A DNA stretch of 64,000 nt from Oleiphilus sp. (lineage in GTDB: Bacteria > Pseudomonadota > Gammaproteobacteria > Pseudomonadales > Oleiphilaceae): positions 62,001-126,000 of the forward strand of contig PZPK01000004.1 in assembly GCA_006212045.1 (NCBI GenBank), read 5' to 3'. The notes beneath the pieces were generated by a model. The model worked only from the letters and a program-made list of their open reading frames with translations. It was not told where the DNA came from and did no database searches. A program made the position numbers and the translations under genes. Shown in pieces: positions 26,343 to 35,227 of the stretch. Within the stretch, counting starts at the first letter, position 1; each line of letters opens with the position of its first letter.

Positions 26343-26638
26343 TGCGCTTTGACCAGCTGCTCAGAGAGTCCAACCGCGATCATATCAATCCGAAGATTGA
26401 AGAACTGAATATTGAAAGTCTTAAGCCCATTATTGATCTGGTCGCCAGAAGTCGTGCGTCCTATCTTGAGCATCTGTACAATCTTTGTAAGAAGTACGAT
26501 GGCACAGAAGAGTTTCCGGACAAAGAGGAACTTGCCAGACTTCGCGCTTATCGCAATCGCTTTATAGAACTAACGGATGGCGCCAAAAGCCTTGAAATCT
26601 CGATTCAGCGGGGCTATCTGGACCTGGAAATGGATTGA
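26312..26638 (+). CDS. Small cytoplasmic protein of unknown function
   Basis: A 108-residue, highly charged, mainly helical protein with no signal peptide or membrane segment. It begins at GTG 26312, with AGGAGG 7 bp upstream; an internal ATG at 26342 (MRFDQLLRES) is the alternative and overlaps the stop of the short upstream frame. The amphipathic pattern of the middle (LNIESLKPIIDLVARSRASYLEHLYNLCKKY) suggests a helical bundle. It is divergent from murJ. I do not recognise the family. Confidence 0.7.
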   Translation: MEEKDINRLLMRFDQLLRESNRDHINPKIEELNIESLKPIIDLVARSRASYLEHLYNLCKKYDGTEEFPDKEELARLRAYRNRFIELTDGAKSLEISIQRGYLDLEMD

Positions 26639-26687
26639 CGACCGGGGACTGGAGTGTCGCGGAGCATGAGTACGACCGGCGCAACAC

Positions 26688-27728
26688 TCACTGCAGATGC
26701 AGAACACTCTGTTCCTGGTCTATATAAAATTTGAAGCGGCCCAGCACATTCATTCCTAACAAACCGTCGTACTTAAAACCCGGCAAAGGCACGATACCCA
26801 GTTCAACATTGTCCAGGGACAAGCCGCTCATCGAAAGATTTTCAACGGTAACCTTGCTGCCCTCAATCGCACCATTCGCGGTTTTCATCGTGACCGGTTC
26901 CGCCTCCAGGAGATCCAGCGCGTACTTTTCAGCCAACGATGTTTTGATCACCGTTAATGTCGCCCCCGTATCGACCAGCAACTCGGCCGTTTCTCCGTTA
27001 TTCAATACGACTTGGGCAAGGTAGTGCGCACCCGCACGCTTCAGATCGATCGTCTGACTGACACCCGCTTGAATCTGTCTGCGCTCTTCAATTCTTGAGG
27101 CCAGTTCCTCAACCTGATTGGCGTATTGCACATCGTTTCGCGCAACGACCAGTTGCTGCTCGGCCTTGTCATACAAACCAGACTCTATCAACCAATGCAC
27201 CAGACTAAGCGTATAAGGCACATAATCCGGGTGTAAACTCACCAACATGCGATAAAGGGCGACCAAACGGGGCCACTGGAGCTTATCGCGCAGCTGCGCT
27301 TCGATCTCCGCTACTGCACTCAATATCAGTTGCTGATATTCCACTTCCTGTTCGAAGGCAATATCGATTCGGCGCTCATATAACAATTCAACCGCTTCCA
27401 TATATGCCTGTCTGTCCAACAGGTAGCGCACTTGCTGTTTTAGCCTGCTATCCACCGCTGCAGCTTCAGAGTCATTACCGATGAGCCCGGAGTCACCTTG
27501 ATCCTCAATCGAATCAACGTCATCCTCTCCGGTTTCCGATGTTGGTGCAGCCCTCAAGGAAAACGTATTCGGCTTGTTCTCAAGCGACCGCAATCTGGCT
27601 TCAGCCCGGGCCAAGGCAGACTTTCCTGCTGCGCGTTCGGCTTCAGTCGAAGACGACCAGAACTGCTGGGCAATCCAGCCTCCCGAAGCGCCACACAGTA
27701 ATGCCAACAGATATCCCCAGCCTTTCAT
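26688..27728 (-). CDS. Membrane-anchored retropepsin-like aspartic protease
   Basis: A 346-residue protein with one N-terminal membrane segment (YLLALLCGASGGWIAQQFW, residues 6-24), a coiled acidic linker, a helical-repeat region at about 95-220 that looks TPR-like, and a C-terminal clan AA protease domain. The catalytic motif is LLVDTGATLTVI (DTGAT at 253-257), with the supporting DGLLGMNVLGRF at 321-332. One active-site motif means it must dimerise. The domain most likely faces the periplasm. The substrate is unknown; related proteins occur widely in gammaproteobacteria. Confidence 0.85.
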   Translation of the reverse strand: MKGWGYLLALLCGASGGWIAQQFWSSSTEAERAAGKSALARAEARLRSLENKPNTFSLRAAPTSETGEDDVDSIEDQGDSGLIGNDSEAAAVDSRLKQQVRYLLDRQAYMEAVELLYERRIDIAFEQEVEYQQLILSAVAEIEAQLRDKLQWPRLVALYRMLVSLHPDYVPYTLSLVHWLIESGLYDKAEQQLVVARNDVQYANQVEELASRIEERRQIQAGVSQTIDLKRAGAHYLAQVVLNNGETAELLVDTGATLTVIKTSLAEKYALDLLEAEPVTMKTANGAIEGSKVTVENLSMSGLSLDNVELGIVPLPGFKYDGLLGMNVLGRFKFYIDQEQSVLHLQ

Positions 27729-27974
27729 AATCGCTACCCGGTTTGATGCAATTTAGACTCCCGCAGGAGCGACCTTCTTTTCAGCCAAGAGCTTATTTGC
27801 CAACTATATTTGGCATGCAATGTACATCACATGCAACTCCCAAATATGTACGCTGTTCAAAGTCTGGCGAAACCGGACTTATTGCGGCCTGCAAGCGGCT
27901 GTAATACAGTGGTACAACACCAAGACTGCCACACTGTTCCCGGCCAGAATAAAAACATCCCAGATGGAGTCCCC

Positions 27975-28916
27975 ATGCCAGAATATCTGAGAACACCCGA
28001 CCACTGTTTTGAAAAACTTCCCAACTACCCCTTTACTCCGAACTACCTCGATGTTGGGGGCCCAAGAATGCATTATCTCGATGAAGGGCCGCGCAATGCC
28101 GACCCGGTACTGATGCTTCACGGAGAACCCACCTGGTCATACCTGTATCGACACATGATCCCGATATGTGCCGCTGCGGGGCATCGGGTGATCGCTCCCG
28201 ATCTGATCGGTTTTGGCAAATCCGATAAGCTGGCCAAAGTGGAAGACTACAGCTACCAGAAACACATGGACTGGCTGCTTTCCCTCTTGGACCATCTGGA
28301 CCTGAACAACATTACATTGGTCTGTCAGGACTGGGGATCGCTACTGGGACTGAGACTGGCAGCGGAAAATGCAACCCGCTTTAAAGCCATCGTCGTCGGC
28401 AATGGCATGCTGCCAACCGGAGAAGAAAAAGTTCCAGGCGCATTTAAAATCTGGCGCGCCTTTGCCTTGAACTCTCCCTGGTTCCCGATTTCACGCATTG
28501 TCGAGTTCGGTAGCTTCAAGTCGTTCAGCAAGGACGAACGCCGCGCATATGACGCGCCCTTTCCCGCCAAAAAGTACAAGGCAGGAACCAGAGCCTTCCC
28601 CGCACTGGTACCAATCACACCGGACAACCCGGCATCCGAAGCAAACAAGGCCGCATGGAAGGTGCTGGAAAAATGGGACAAACCCTTCCTGACCACCTTT
28701 AGCAATGGCGATCCGATTACGCGTGGGGGTGACAAGTATATGCAATCCCGGATTCCCGGTGCCAAGGGCATGCCACACATCACTCTTAAAGGCGGCCACT
28801 TTCTGCAAGAAGATGCAGGCACCGAATTCGCCAATGCTGTGAATGCACTACTGGCAACGATCAAGGGAACAAACAAGCCCGCACTGAAAGCGGTAAACCT
28901 AGAACCTACAACATAA
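27975..28916 (+). CDS. Haloalkane dehalogenase (HLD-I type alpha/beta hydrolase)
   Basis: Hydrolyses carbon-halogen bonds in short haloalkanes to alcohols and halide. The 313-residue protein has the HLD-I oxyanion and halide-binding motif HGEPTWSYLYR (Glu51), the nucleophile elbow VCQDWGSLLGL (Asp119, with the halide-binding Trp120), the catalytic acid in SNGDPIT (Asp246) and the histidine in GGHFLQED (His275). I start at ATG 27975 (MPEYLRTP), with GGAG 5 bp upstream; a longer frame from 27810 lacks family sequence. It stands alone between a protease and an exported orphan. Substrate range cannot be read from the sequence; the relation to DhlA-type enzymes is clear. Confidence 0.92.
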   Translation: MPEYLRTPDHCFEKLPNYPFTPNYLDVGGPRMHYLDEGPRNADPVLMLHGEPTWSYLYRHMIPICAAAGHRVIAPDLIGFGKSDKLAKVEDYSYQKHMDWLLSLLDHLDLNNITLVCQDWGSLLGLRLAAENATRFKAIVVGNGMLPTGEEKVPGAFKIWRAFALNSPWFPISRIVEFGSFKSFSKDERRAYDAPFPAKKYKAGTRAFPALVPITPDNPASEANKAAWKVLEKWDKPFLTTFSNGDPITRGGDKYMQSRIPGAKGMPHITLKGGHFLQEDAGTEFANAVNALLATIKGTNKPALKAVNLEPTT

Positions 28917-28927
28917 ATTGCAGGCAT

Positions 28928-28953
28928 AAAAAAACCCGGCACGGATCCGGGTT
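28928..28953 (-). terminator. Terminator-like hairpin after the dehalogenase gene
   Basis: AACCCGG and CCGGGTT form a 7-bp stem with a 7-base loop, 16 bp after the dehalogenase stop. The A-tract lies on the left, so the T-tail is perfect only on the minus strand; on the plus strand the tail is a weak TTAATTACTT. It may still end the dehalogenase transcript. Confidence 0.5.
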
Positions 28954-29127
28954 AATTACTTCAAAACAAAATCTAGAAAAGATGATCAGTGAGAAAGCGC
29001 GGGCCTGAATCGCTCTTTGCTCACTTGATGTTTTAATAGTAGACGCCTTTGCGCGAAGTGTATGTTGCATAAGTTTTTAAATCTGTAACATTTTATTATT
29101 GACGTTCATAAACAACAGGACAGGGCG

Positions 29128-29697
29128 ATGCACCCAAAACTCCGTACTACGACCATTGCGTTACTCTATTTTTGCCTGCTTGGTTTCCAGGCGGCAGGTG
29201 TATCTGCCGAACCGGCCCTGAGTGAAAAGCTGGTCCGCAACTGGATTGACTCCCAAAAAGCCTTTGCAGAGTGGGGCGATGCGCATGCCGAACGCCTGTC
29301 TGCCTATCAGGGCAATGTCGTGACTGAGGGCAACCCTCTGGCCATCAGCGCCAGCGAGATGGTCCGCCCGCTTAAGGAAACAGGACTTCAATCCTCTGCC
29401 GAACAGCTGTTGAGGCGATATGGTTTCAATAGCCTTGAAGAGTGGGCAAACCTGACCCTGCGCATTACCCAGTCGGCCGCCGCGTTGCAGGTAGATCAGC
29501 AAAAAGAAAGCCTGGACTCTTCAAAACTGGAGGCACTGGCAGCATCGGGACAGTTAAGTCAGGAGCAACAGGAAATGGTTTCCAGAGCCATTCAACAGAA
29601 TCAGCAGATGCTGGATTATCTTGACAACAACGTCAGCGAAGAAGACAAAGCCGCCATTCGCCCCTATCTGGGCGACTTACAAGGCCTGCTCGAATAA
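29128..29697 (+). CDS. Exported helical protein of unknown function
   Basis: A 189-residue protein with a signal peptide (TTIALLYFCLLGFQAAGVSA, cleavage near residue 27). The mature part is polar and helical with few aromatic residues, containing LVRNWIDSQKAFAEWGDAHAERL near its start and glutamine-rich SGQLSQEQQEMVSRAIQQNQQML near the end, and it has no cysteine. It is probably a soluble periplasmic helical bundle. The ATG has an AGGACAGG site upstream. It lies between the dehalogenase and the alcohol dehydrogenase on the same strand but with gaps over 200 bp, so it is not clearly in their operon. Family not recognised. Confidence 0.75.
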   Translation: MHPKLRTTTIALLYFCLLGFQAAGVSAEPALSEKLVRNWIDSQKAFAEWGDAHAERLSAYQGNVVTEGNPLAISASEMVRPLKETGLQSSAEQLLRRYGFNSLEEWANLTLRITQSAAALQVDQQKESLDSSKLEALAASGQLSQEQQEMVSRAIQQNQQMLDYLDNNVSEEDKAAIRPYLGDLQGLLE

Positions 29698-29996
29698 CGG
29701 CACTGCGGGCCGCCATATTGCATGTATATGGCTACAGCTTCCAGATCCCGGGATTCGCCAGGCCAGCCCAGAAACCCTTAATATGGGAATTCGAGCCTTG
29801 GAGTTCATCACCGCGAGCATCCAGGTGTCGCCCTGTTCTTCTGTTTAGCTAAAGCCACCTCGCATTGCAGGCACTCTGCCAACGCCCTCCCTGTATTCCT
29901 TTATCTGACTTTCAGATTCCGCGTCGTAAGGCCATTCCAGAAACCATACCCTCCTCCAGAGGCCTGAGGTAAAAAGGTCCATAGCCTAAAAAATAT
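29698..29996. other. Intergenic stretch without a recognised gene
   Basis: About 300 bp between the exported orphan and the alcohol dehydrogenase promoter. It contains a weak hairpin near 29714-29733 (CCATAT / ATATGG) and no convincing start codon with ribosome site. I see no RNA gene. Confidence 0.5.
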
Positions 29997-30042
29997 TCAC
30001 AAATCCAGAATTAGAGCTTATACTCTAATTCTGGATTTGTGA
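29996..30042 (+). promoter_or_regulatory. Promoter embedded in a 20-bp-arm palindrome, alcohol dehydrogenase
   Basis: Two perfect 20-bp arms, 29997-30016 and 30023-30042 (left arm starts TCACAAATCC), flank the 6-base centre CTTATA. A sigma-70 promoter fits inside: -35 TTCACA at 29996-30001, a 17-bp spacer, and -10 TATACT at 30019-30024. Start of transcription would be near 30031 and the ATG is at 30065. A repressor on this site would block both boxes. The palindrome is directly visible; the operator role is inference. The transcript start lies in the right arm, so an mRNA hairpin is unlikely. Confidence 0.7.
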
Positions 30043-30064
30043 CCATCAATACGAGAAGTAAACC

Positions 30065-31273
30065 ATGCTGTTTCCCCTTAAAGTTCAATATTACAAAGGC
30101 CTGGCTAAAGCCCTGAAAGTCGCTGCAGCCGTTATCCCGATGCCCAAACCCACCCTGTTTACGGGCGCAGACTCCTCTTTGGAGCTATGTGACGCAATTT
30201 CGCAACTCGGTATAAAAAAGGTGCTTTTGGTCAGCGATGAAGTGCTTGTCAATATTGGCCTGCTGAAGGACATCACGGCGCGGCTGGAAAAAAACGGTAC
30301 GGCTTACACCATCTTCGACGGCATCCTGCCTGACCCAAGCTATGATCAGGTCGAAGCAGGCCTGGAAGCTCTGAAAGACAATCACTGCGAGGCTATTCTG
30401 GCTGTTGGCGGTGGCTCCCCCATTGACGCCAGCAAGGCCATCGCCGCGCGGGCCACCAATGACAAGCCCTTAAAGAAAATGGCCGGCCTGTTCAAATTGA
30501 GAAAAGCGCCTCTGCCGTTCTTCGCCATTCCGACCACCGCCGGCACAGGCTCAGAAGTCACCATTGTTTCCGTCGTATCCGATCCCGTCACCCATCAGAA
30601 AACCCCCATCATTGACCCCAAACTGGTGCCCATGATGGCCGCACTGGATGGCAAACTAATGCTGGGCTTACCCCCCGCTGTCACGGCGGCGACCGGCATG
30701 GACGCACTGACACATGCCATTGAATCCTACATATCGACCAACGCCACGTCGGAAACTGAAGCATACAGTCTGGCGGCGACAAAACTGATTCTGGAAAATC
30801 TGGAAACAGCTGTTCACGACGGGAAAAATCTGGAAGCACGTCAGAACATGGCCATGGCGTCCTACTATGCGGGCCTGGCTTTCACCAAAGCCAGCGTCGG
30901 TTACGTGCATGCGATTGCGCATAACTTCGGTGCACTTTATAAAACACCCCATGGACTTGCCAATTCGATCGTGCTGCCACATGTACTGGATTATTCGAAA
31001 AGCGAGATCGTTGACAGGTTGGCGACTCTGGCTGAGGCGGGCGGTTTAAAAACCGGACGGGAAAGCAAGCGACAACTGGCGAACAAGTTTATTGCCAGAA
31101 TCCGCGCCATGCTGAAAGACTTTGAGATACCGGACCATCTTGATGTTCTGCAGAGCGATGATATTCCAAAGATCGCCCGTCTGGCGCTGGAAGAAGCGCA
31201 TATGAACTACCCGGTCCCCAAATATATGGACCAGAAGACCTGCGAGTCGCTCCTGCAAAAGATGGCGGCCTAG
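30065..31273 (+). CDS. Iron-containing alcohol dehydrogenase
   Basis: A 402-residue group III (Fe-ADH) dehydrogenase that interconverts alcohols and aldehydes with NAD(P). The NAD site AILAVGGGSPIDASKAIA is near residue 118, PTTAGTGSEVT near 160 and the metal-binding DALTHAIESYIS near 215, with further histidines in YVHAIAHNFGALYKTPHGLANSI. It starts at ATG 30065 behind GAGAAG. Its promoter lies inside a long palindrome, which suggests tight repression and induction by a substrate. No regulator gene is adjacent. The substrate is not predictable; medium-chain alcohols from alkane or wax metabolism are one possibility. Confidence 0.92.
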   Translation: MLFPLKVQYYKGLAKALKVAAAVIPMPKPTLFTGADSSLELCDAISQLGIKKVLLVSDEVLVNIGLLKDITARLEKNGTAYTIFDGILPDPSYDQVEAGLEALKDNHCEAILAVGGGSPIDASKAIAARATNDKPLKKMAGLFKLRKAPLPFFAIPTTAGTGSEVTIVSVVSDPVTHQKTPIIDPKLVPMMAALDGKLMLGLPPAVTAATGMDALTHAIESYISTNATSETEAYSLAATKLILENLETAVHDGKNLEARQNMAMASYYAGLAFTKASVGYVHAIAHNFGALYKTPHGLANSIVLPHVLDYSKSEIVDRLATLAEAGGLKTGRESKRQLANKFIARIRAMLKDFEIPDHLDVLQSDDIPKIARLALEEAHMNYPVPKYMDQKTCESLLQKMAA

Positions 31274-31293
31274 GTAATCCCCCGCGACAGCTA

Positions 31294-31322
31294 TTGACAA
31301 GCGCGAGCGAAAACGGCATAGT
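31294..31322 (+). promoter_or_regulatory. Sigma-70 promoter of rpsT
   Basis: A perfect -35 TTGACA, a 17-bp spacer and -10 CATAGT lie 21 bp after the alcohol dehydrogenase stop. Transcription would start near 31329, giving an rpsT leader of about 80 nt, a length that leaves room for the S20 autoregulation known in E. coli. Confidence 0.65.
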
Positions 31323-31410
31323 CTCGCGTCATTTTTCAGCAGCCACCAAGTCTAGGGCTCGGGGCTGTTATTTAGCTTTTTAGAATTTCCGAAAATTTAG
31401 GAGCAACACG

Positions 31411-31677
31411 GTGGCAAACTCCCCATCTTCAAAAAAACGCGCGCGTCAGCAAGAAAAACGCCGCCAGCACAATGCGAGCCAGCGTTCAATGGTTCGTACA
31501 TACATCAAAAAAGTAGATGCCCTCATCGAGAGCGGAAACTATGACGAAGCGCAAGCGGCATTCCAGACAGCCGTTCCTTTGATCGATGGCACTGTCAACA
31601 AGGGCATCTTCCCCAAGAACAAGGCTGCACGCATCAAAAGCCGCCTGAATGCCCGAGTGAAAGTACTCAAAGGCTAA
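31411..31677 (+). CDS. rpsT: 30S ribosomal protein S20
   Basis: S20 binds 16S rRNA early in small-subunit assembly. The 88-residue basic protein has the family pattern ANSPSSKKRARQQEKRRQHNASQRSMVRTYIKK and ends KAARIKSRLNARVKVL. It begins with GTG at 31411, with AGGAG 8 bp upstream; E. coli rpsT also uses a weak start (TTG), which serves its regulation. In Pseudomonas it is beside murJ; here 5 kb of other genes lie between. A strong terminator follows. Confidence 0.98.
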   Translation: MANSPSSKKRARQQEKRRQHNASQRSMVRTYIKKVDALIESGNYDEAQAAFQTAVPLIDGTVNKGIFPKNKAARIKSRLNARVKVLKG

Positions 31678-31697
31678 GCGCGAAGAACGAATCAAAA

Positions 31698-31732
31698 AAG
31701 CCGGTGAATGTAACATTCACCGGCTTTTTTTT
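31698..31732 (+). terminator. Bidirectional intrinsic terminator between rpsT and proB
   Basis: A 13-bp perfect stem (AAGCCGGTGAATG / CATTCACCGGCTT) with a TAA loop and eight T on the plus strand; the minus strand also has six T. It lies between the convergent stops of rpsT and proB and probably ends both transcripts. Confidence 0.92.
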
Positions 31733-31769
31733 GCCCTGCTTGCGGCCTTCCCGTTCAGTCTAAGCCTAT

Positions 31770-32894
31770 TCAGCTCAGCACCATATTGTCACGGTGTATC
31801 AACTCCGGCTCATGACAGTATCCGAGCACATTGGCGATTTCAGAACTGGCCGTCTTCACGATCCTGCGCGCATCCTGTGCGTCATAGTTTACCAGCCCAC
31901 GAGCGATCTCGGCTCCGCTCAAATCAAGGCAGGCCACCATTTCACCACGGCGGAACTCGCCCCTGGCCTCCACCACACCAATCGGAAGAAGACTTTTCCC
32001 CCCCTGTTGCAGCACCCTGACAGCCCCCTCATCAAGCACTAACTGCCCACGCGTCTGAAGGTGCCCGGCCAGCCACTGCTTACGGGCCATTTGGCGAGAG
32101 GTATCCGGAAATAACAGGGTACCAACATCCGCCCCCTGCCTTAACCGCATCAGTATCTGTTCAATACGGCCACCAGCAATCACCGTGTTCGCGCCAGAGC
32201 GACTCGCCAAACGCGCCGCACGCAGCTTGGTGACCATGCCGCCCCGCCCCAGACTTCCGGCCCGCGCTCCAGCCATGGCATCCAGCGAAGCGTCATTCGC
32301 TGCCATTTCCGATATCAAGCTGGCAGAGGCATCCTGTCGCGGGTCCTTGTCATACATACCCTGCTGGTCAGTCAGAATAATCAGGGCGTCTGCATCGACC
32401 AGATTGGCAACAAGCGCACCGAGGGTATCGTTATCACCAAATCTGATTTCGTCGGTGACCACCGTGTCGTTTTCGTTAATAACCGGAATAACACCAAAGT
32501 CGATCAGGGTATTGATGGTACTGCGCGCATTCAGGTAGCGCTTCCGATCTGACAGATCATCGTGCGTCAACAACACCTGCGCGGTATGCAAACCATGCGA
32601 TTGAAAGCATGTTTCGTAGGCCTGCACCAAACCCATTTGCCCTATGGCCGCCGCGGCCTGAAGCTCATGCAGATGCGCTGGCCGCTGCTTGAGCCCAAGA
32701 CGCGTCATACCCTCGGCGACCGAGCCCGAAGATACCAGCACCAGCTCCAGACCCTGTGATTTCAGCGCCGCCATCTGGGCGACGATGCTGGCGATCAACT
32801 CATGCGATAAACCCCTGCCATCATCGGTCAGCAAGGCACTTCCGATCTTGACCACCCAGCGCTTGGCTTTTCCTAACACCGCTCTTTTAGACAT
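31770..32894 (-). CDS. proB: Glutamate 5-kinase
   Basis: ProB phosphorylates glutamate in the first, feedback-inhibited step of proline synthesis. The 374-residue protein has the amino acid kinase domain first ([18 protein letters not shown], then [14 protein letters not shown] and [20 protein letters not shown]) and the C-terminal PUA domain (residues about 280-370). I start at ATG 32894; a GTG lies one codon upstream. It follows obgE by 29 bp, the same order as in Pseudomonas. proA is not in the window. Confidence 0.97.
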   Translation of the reverse strand: MSKRAVLGKAKRWVVKIGSALLTDDGRGLSHELIASIVAQMAALKSQGLELVLVSSGSVAEGMTRLGLKQRPAHLHELQAAAAIGQMGLVQAYETCFQSHGLHTAQVLLTHDDLSDRKRYLNARSTINTLIDFGVIPVINENDTVVTDEIRFGDNDTLGALVANLVDADALIILTDQQGMYDKDPRQDASASLISEMAANDASLDAMAGARAGSLGRGGMVTKLRAARLASRSGANTVIAGGRIEQILMRLRQGADVGTLLFPDTSRQMARKQWLAGHLQTRGQLVLDEGAVRVLQQGGKSLLPIGVVEARGEFRRGEMVACLDLSGAEIARGLVNYDAQDARRIVKTASSEIANVLGYCHEPELIHRDNMVLS

Positions 32895-32923
32895 CACTCA
32901 AGACTTCCTATCCCACCCTTAAC

Positions 32924-34126
<1,203 letters not shown>

Positions 34127-34193
34127 TTAATCTCATTCCGCTTGCCTGCAGTGATTATAGAACCCCCAAGGGGCCCGCTGACACTTCTGCCTG

Positions 34194-34221
34194 CAAAAAA
34201 AAAGCTCCGCAATGCGGAGCT
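34194..34221 (-). terminator. Intrinsic terminator of rplU-rpmA
   Basis: On the minus strand an 8-bp stem (AGCTCCGC / GCGGAGCT, loop ATT) is followed by nine to ten T. It lies 28 bp after the rpmA stop and 70 bp before obgE. Confidence 0.88.
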
Positions 34222-34248
34222 CTTTCCAACTCAATCAGGTTGAAGCGA

Positions 34249-34509
34249 TTATTCCGCTGCAACAACCTCGATATACTTTCTGTTCTTTGGACCCTTGGTC
34301 ACGAACTGAACAACACCATTTGCCGTAGCAAACAGGGTGTGGTCTTTACCACAACCAACGTTTTCACCCGGATGAAACTGGGTGCCTCGCTGGCGAACCA
34401 GAATGTTACCCGCATTCACGACCTGACCACCGAAACGCTTGACGCCTAATCGTTTCGACTCCGAATCACGACCGTTACGGGTACTACCACCCGCTTTCTT
34501 GTGAGCCAT
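34249..34509 (-). CDS. rpmA: 50S ribosomal protein L27
   Basis: L27 reaches the peptidyl transferase centre with its N-terminal tail. The 86-residue protein begins [20 protein letters not shown], without the cleaved extension of firmicutes, and contains [22 protein letters not shown]. It is 47 bp after rplU and is followed by a terminator. Certain by sequence and context. Confidence 0.98.
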   Translation of the reverse strand: MAHKKAGGSTRNGRDSESKRLGVKRFGGQVVNAGNILVRQRGTQFHPGENVGCGKDHTLFATANGVVQFVTKGPKNRKYIEVVAAE

Positions 34510-34556
34510 GTTATTACTCCTCTAATTTTGATCTTTTTCGTTTGAAACGAACCTGA

Positions 34557-34868
34557 TTAACCTTTAATGCCAGTGATTTTCACTTCCGTAAACCACTGTC
34601 TGTGACCCATTTGCTTCATGTGGTGCTTGCGTCGCTTGAACTTGAGAATTTTCACTTTCTCGTGACGACCATGGCTCAACACTTCTGCCGTTACCTTTGC
34701 ACCTTTGACTGCCGGCTCACCGATTTTGACATCGTCACCATCTGCAACAAGCAAAACCTTATCGAATTCAACCTTTGCACCCGTTTCCAGCTCAATTTTT
34801 TCGAGCTTCAGTACTTCGCCTTCTGTAACACGGTGCTGCTTACCACCGCTGACTATCACTGCGTACAT
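34557..34868 (-). CDS. rplU: 50S ribosomal protein L21
   Basis: L21 binds 23S rRNA next to L20. The start at 34868 ([14 protein letters not shown]) gives 103 residues, the exact length of E. coli L21; the six residues upstream are not part of the family. The conserved [19 protein letters not shown] lies near the C-terminus. A likely promoter 200 bp upstream implies a long leader that could carry regulation. Confidence 0.98.
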   Translation of the reverse strand: MYAVIVSGGKQHRVTEGEVLKLEKIELETGAKVEFDKVLLVADGDDVKIGEPAVKGAKVTAEVLSHGRHEKVKILKFKRRKHHMKQMGHRQWFTEVKITGIKG

Positions 34869-35075
34869 TATGTGTTTTCTCCACAAATCATTAAAATGCT
34901 CGATCCGGCCGGACTAACCATACTGTCCTGCCTATTCATTCAGCTACTCGAACCGAAAATCAGGCTCTGATGGCGCACCGCACATCAAAGACATCTTTCC
35001 GAATCCTACCTGCTTCTAAAGGAAGCGCTCTGGCAACCCTATGACAGGGAGCTGCAACGATCTCGAGGGCGCGTG

Positions 35076-35104
35076 ATTCTATGCGATAGATACATCAATT
35101 GCAA
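35076..35104 (-). promoter_or_regulatory. Sigma-70 promoter of rplU-rpmA
   Basis: On the minus strand TTGCAA, a 17-bp spacer and TAGAAT match the consensus at four and five of six positions. Transcription would start near 35069, leaving about 200 nt before the rplU ATG. Confidence 0.55.
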
Positions 35105-35130
35105 GCCACAACAATCCTTCACGGCTGTTC

Positions 35131-35159
35131 TTGACAGCCCCCACCTTCGCCCCTAGGAT
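35131..35159 (+). promoter_or_regulatory. Sigma-70 promoter of ispB
   Basis: A perfect TTGACA, a 17-bp spacer and TAGGAT lie about 70 bp upstream of the ispB ATG, back to back with the rplU promoter. Confidence 0.65.
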
Positions 35160-35227
35160 TCCTTCCGGCCTGCCCGTGCAATGCGCATGCAGCTCAACCA
35201 CTATTCCAGCGCCACGAATCAGAAAAA

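Noticed and set aside
27810-27974. 55-residue N-terminal extension of the haloalkane dehalogenase
   Set aside because: No family similarity, cysteine- and proline-rich, and a good ribosome site precedes the ATG at 27975.
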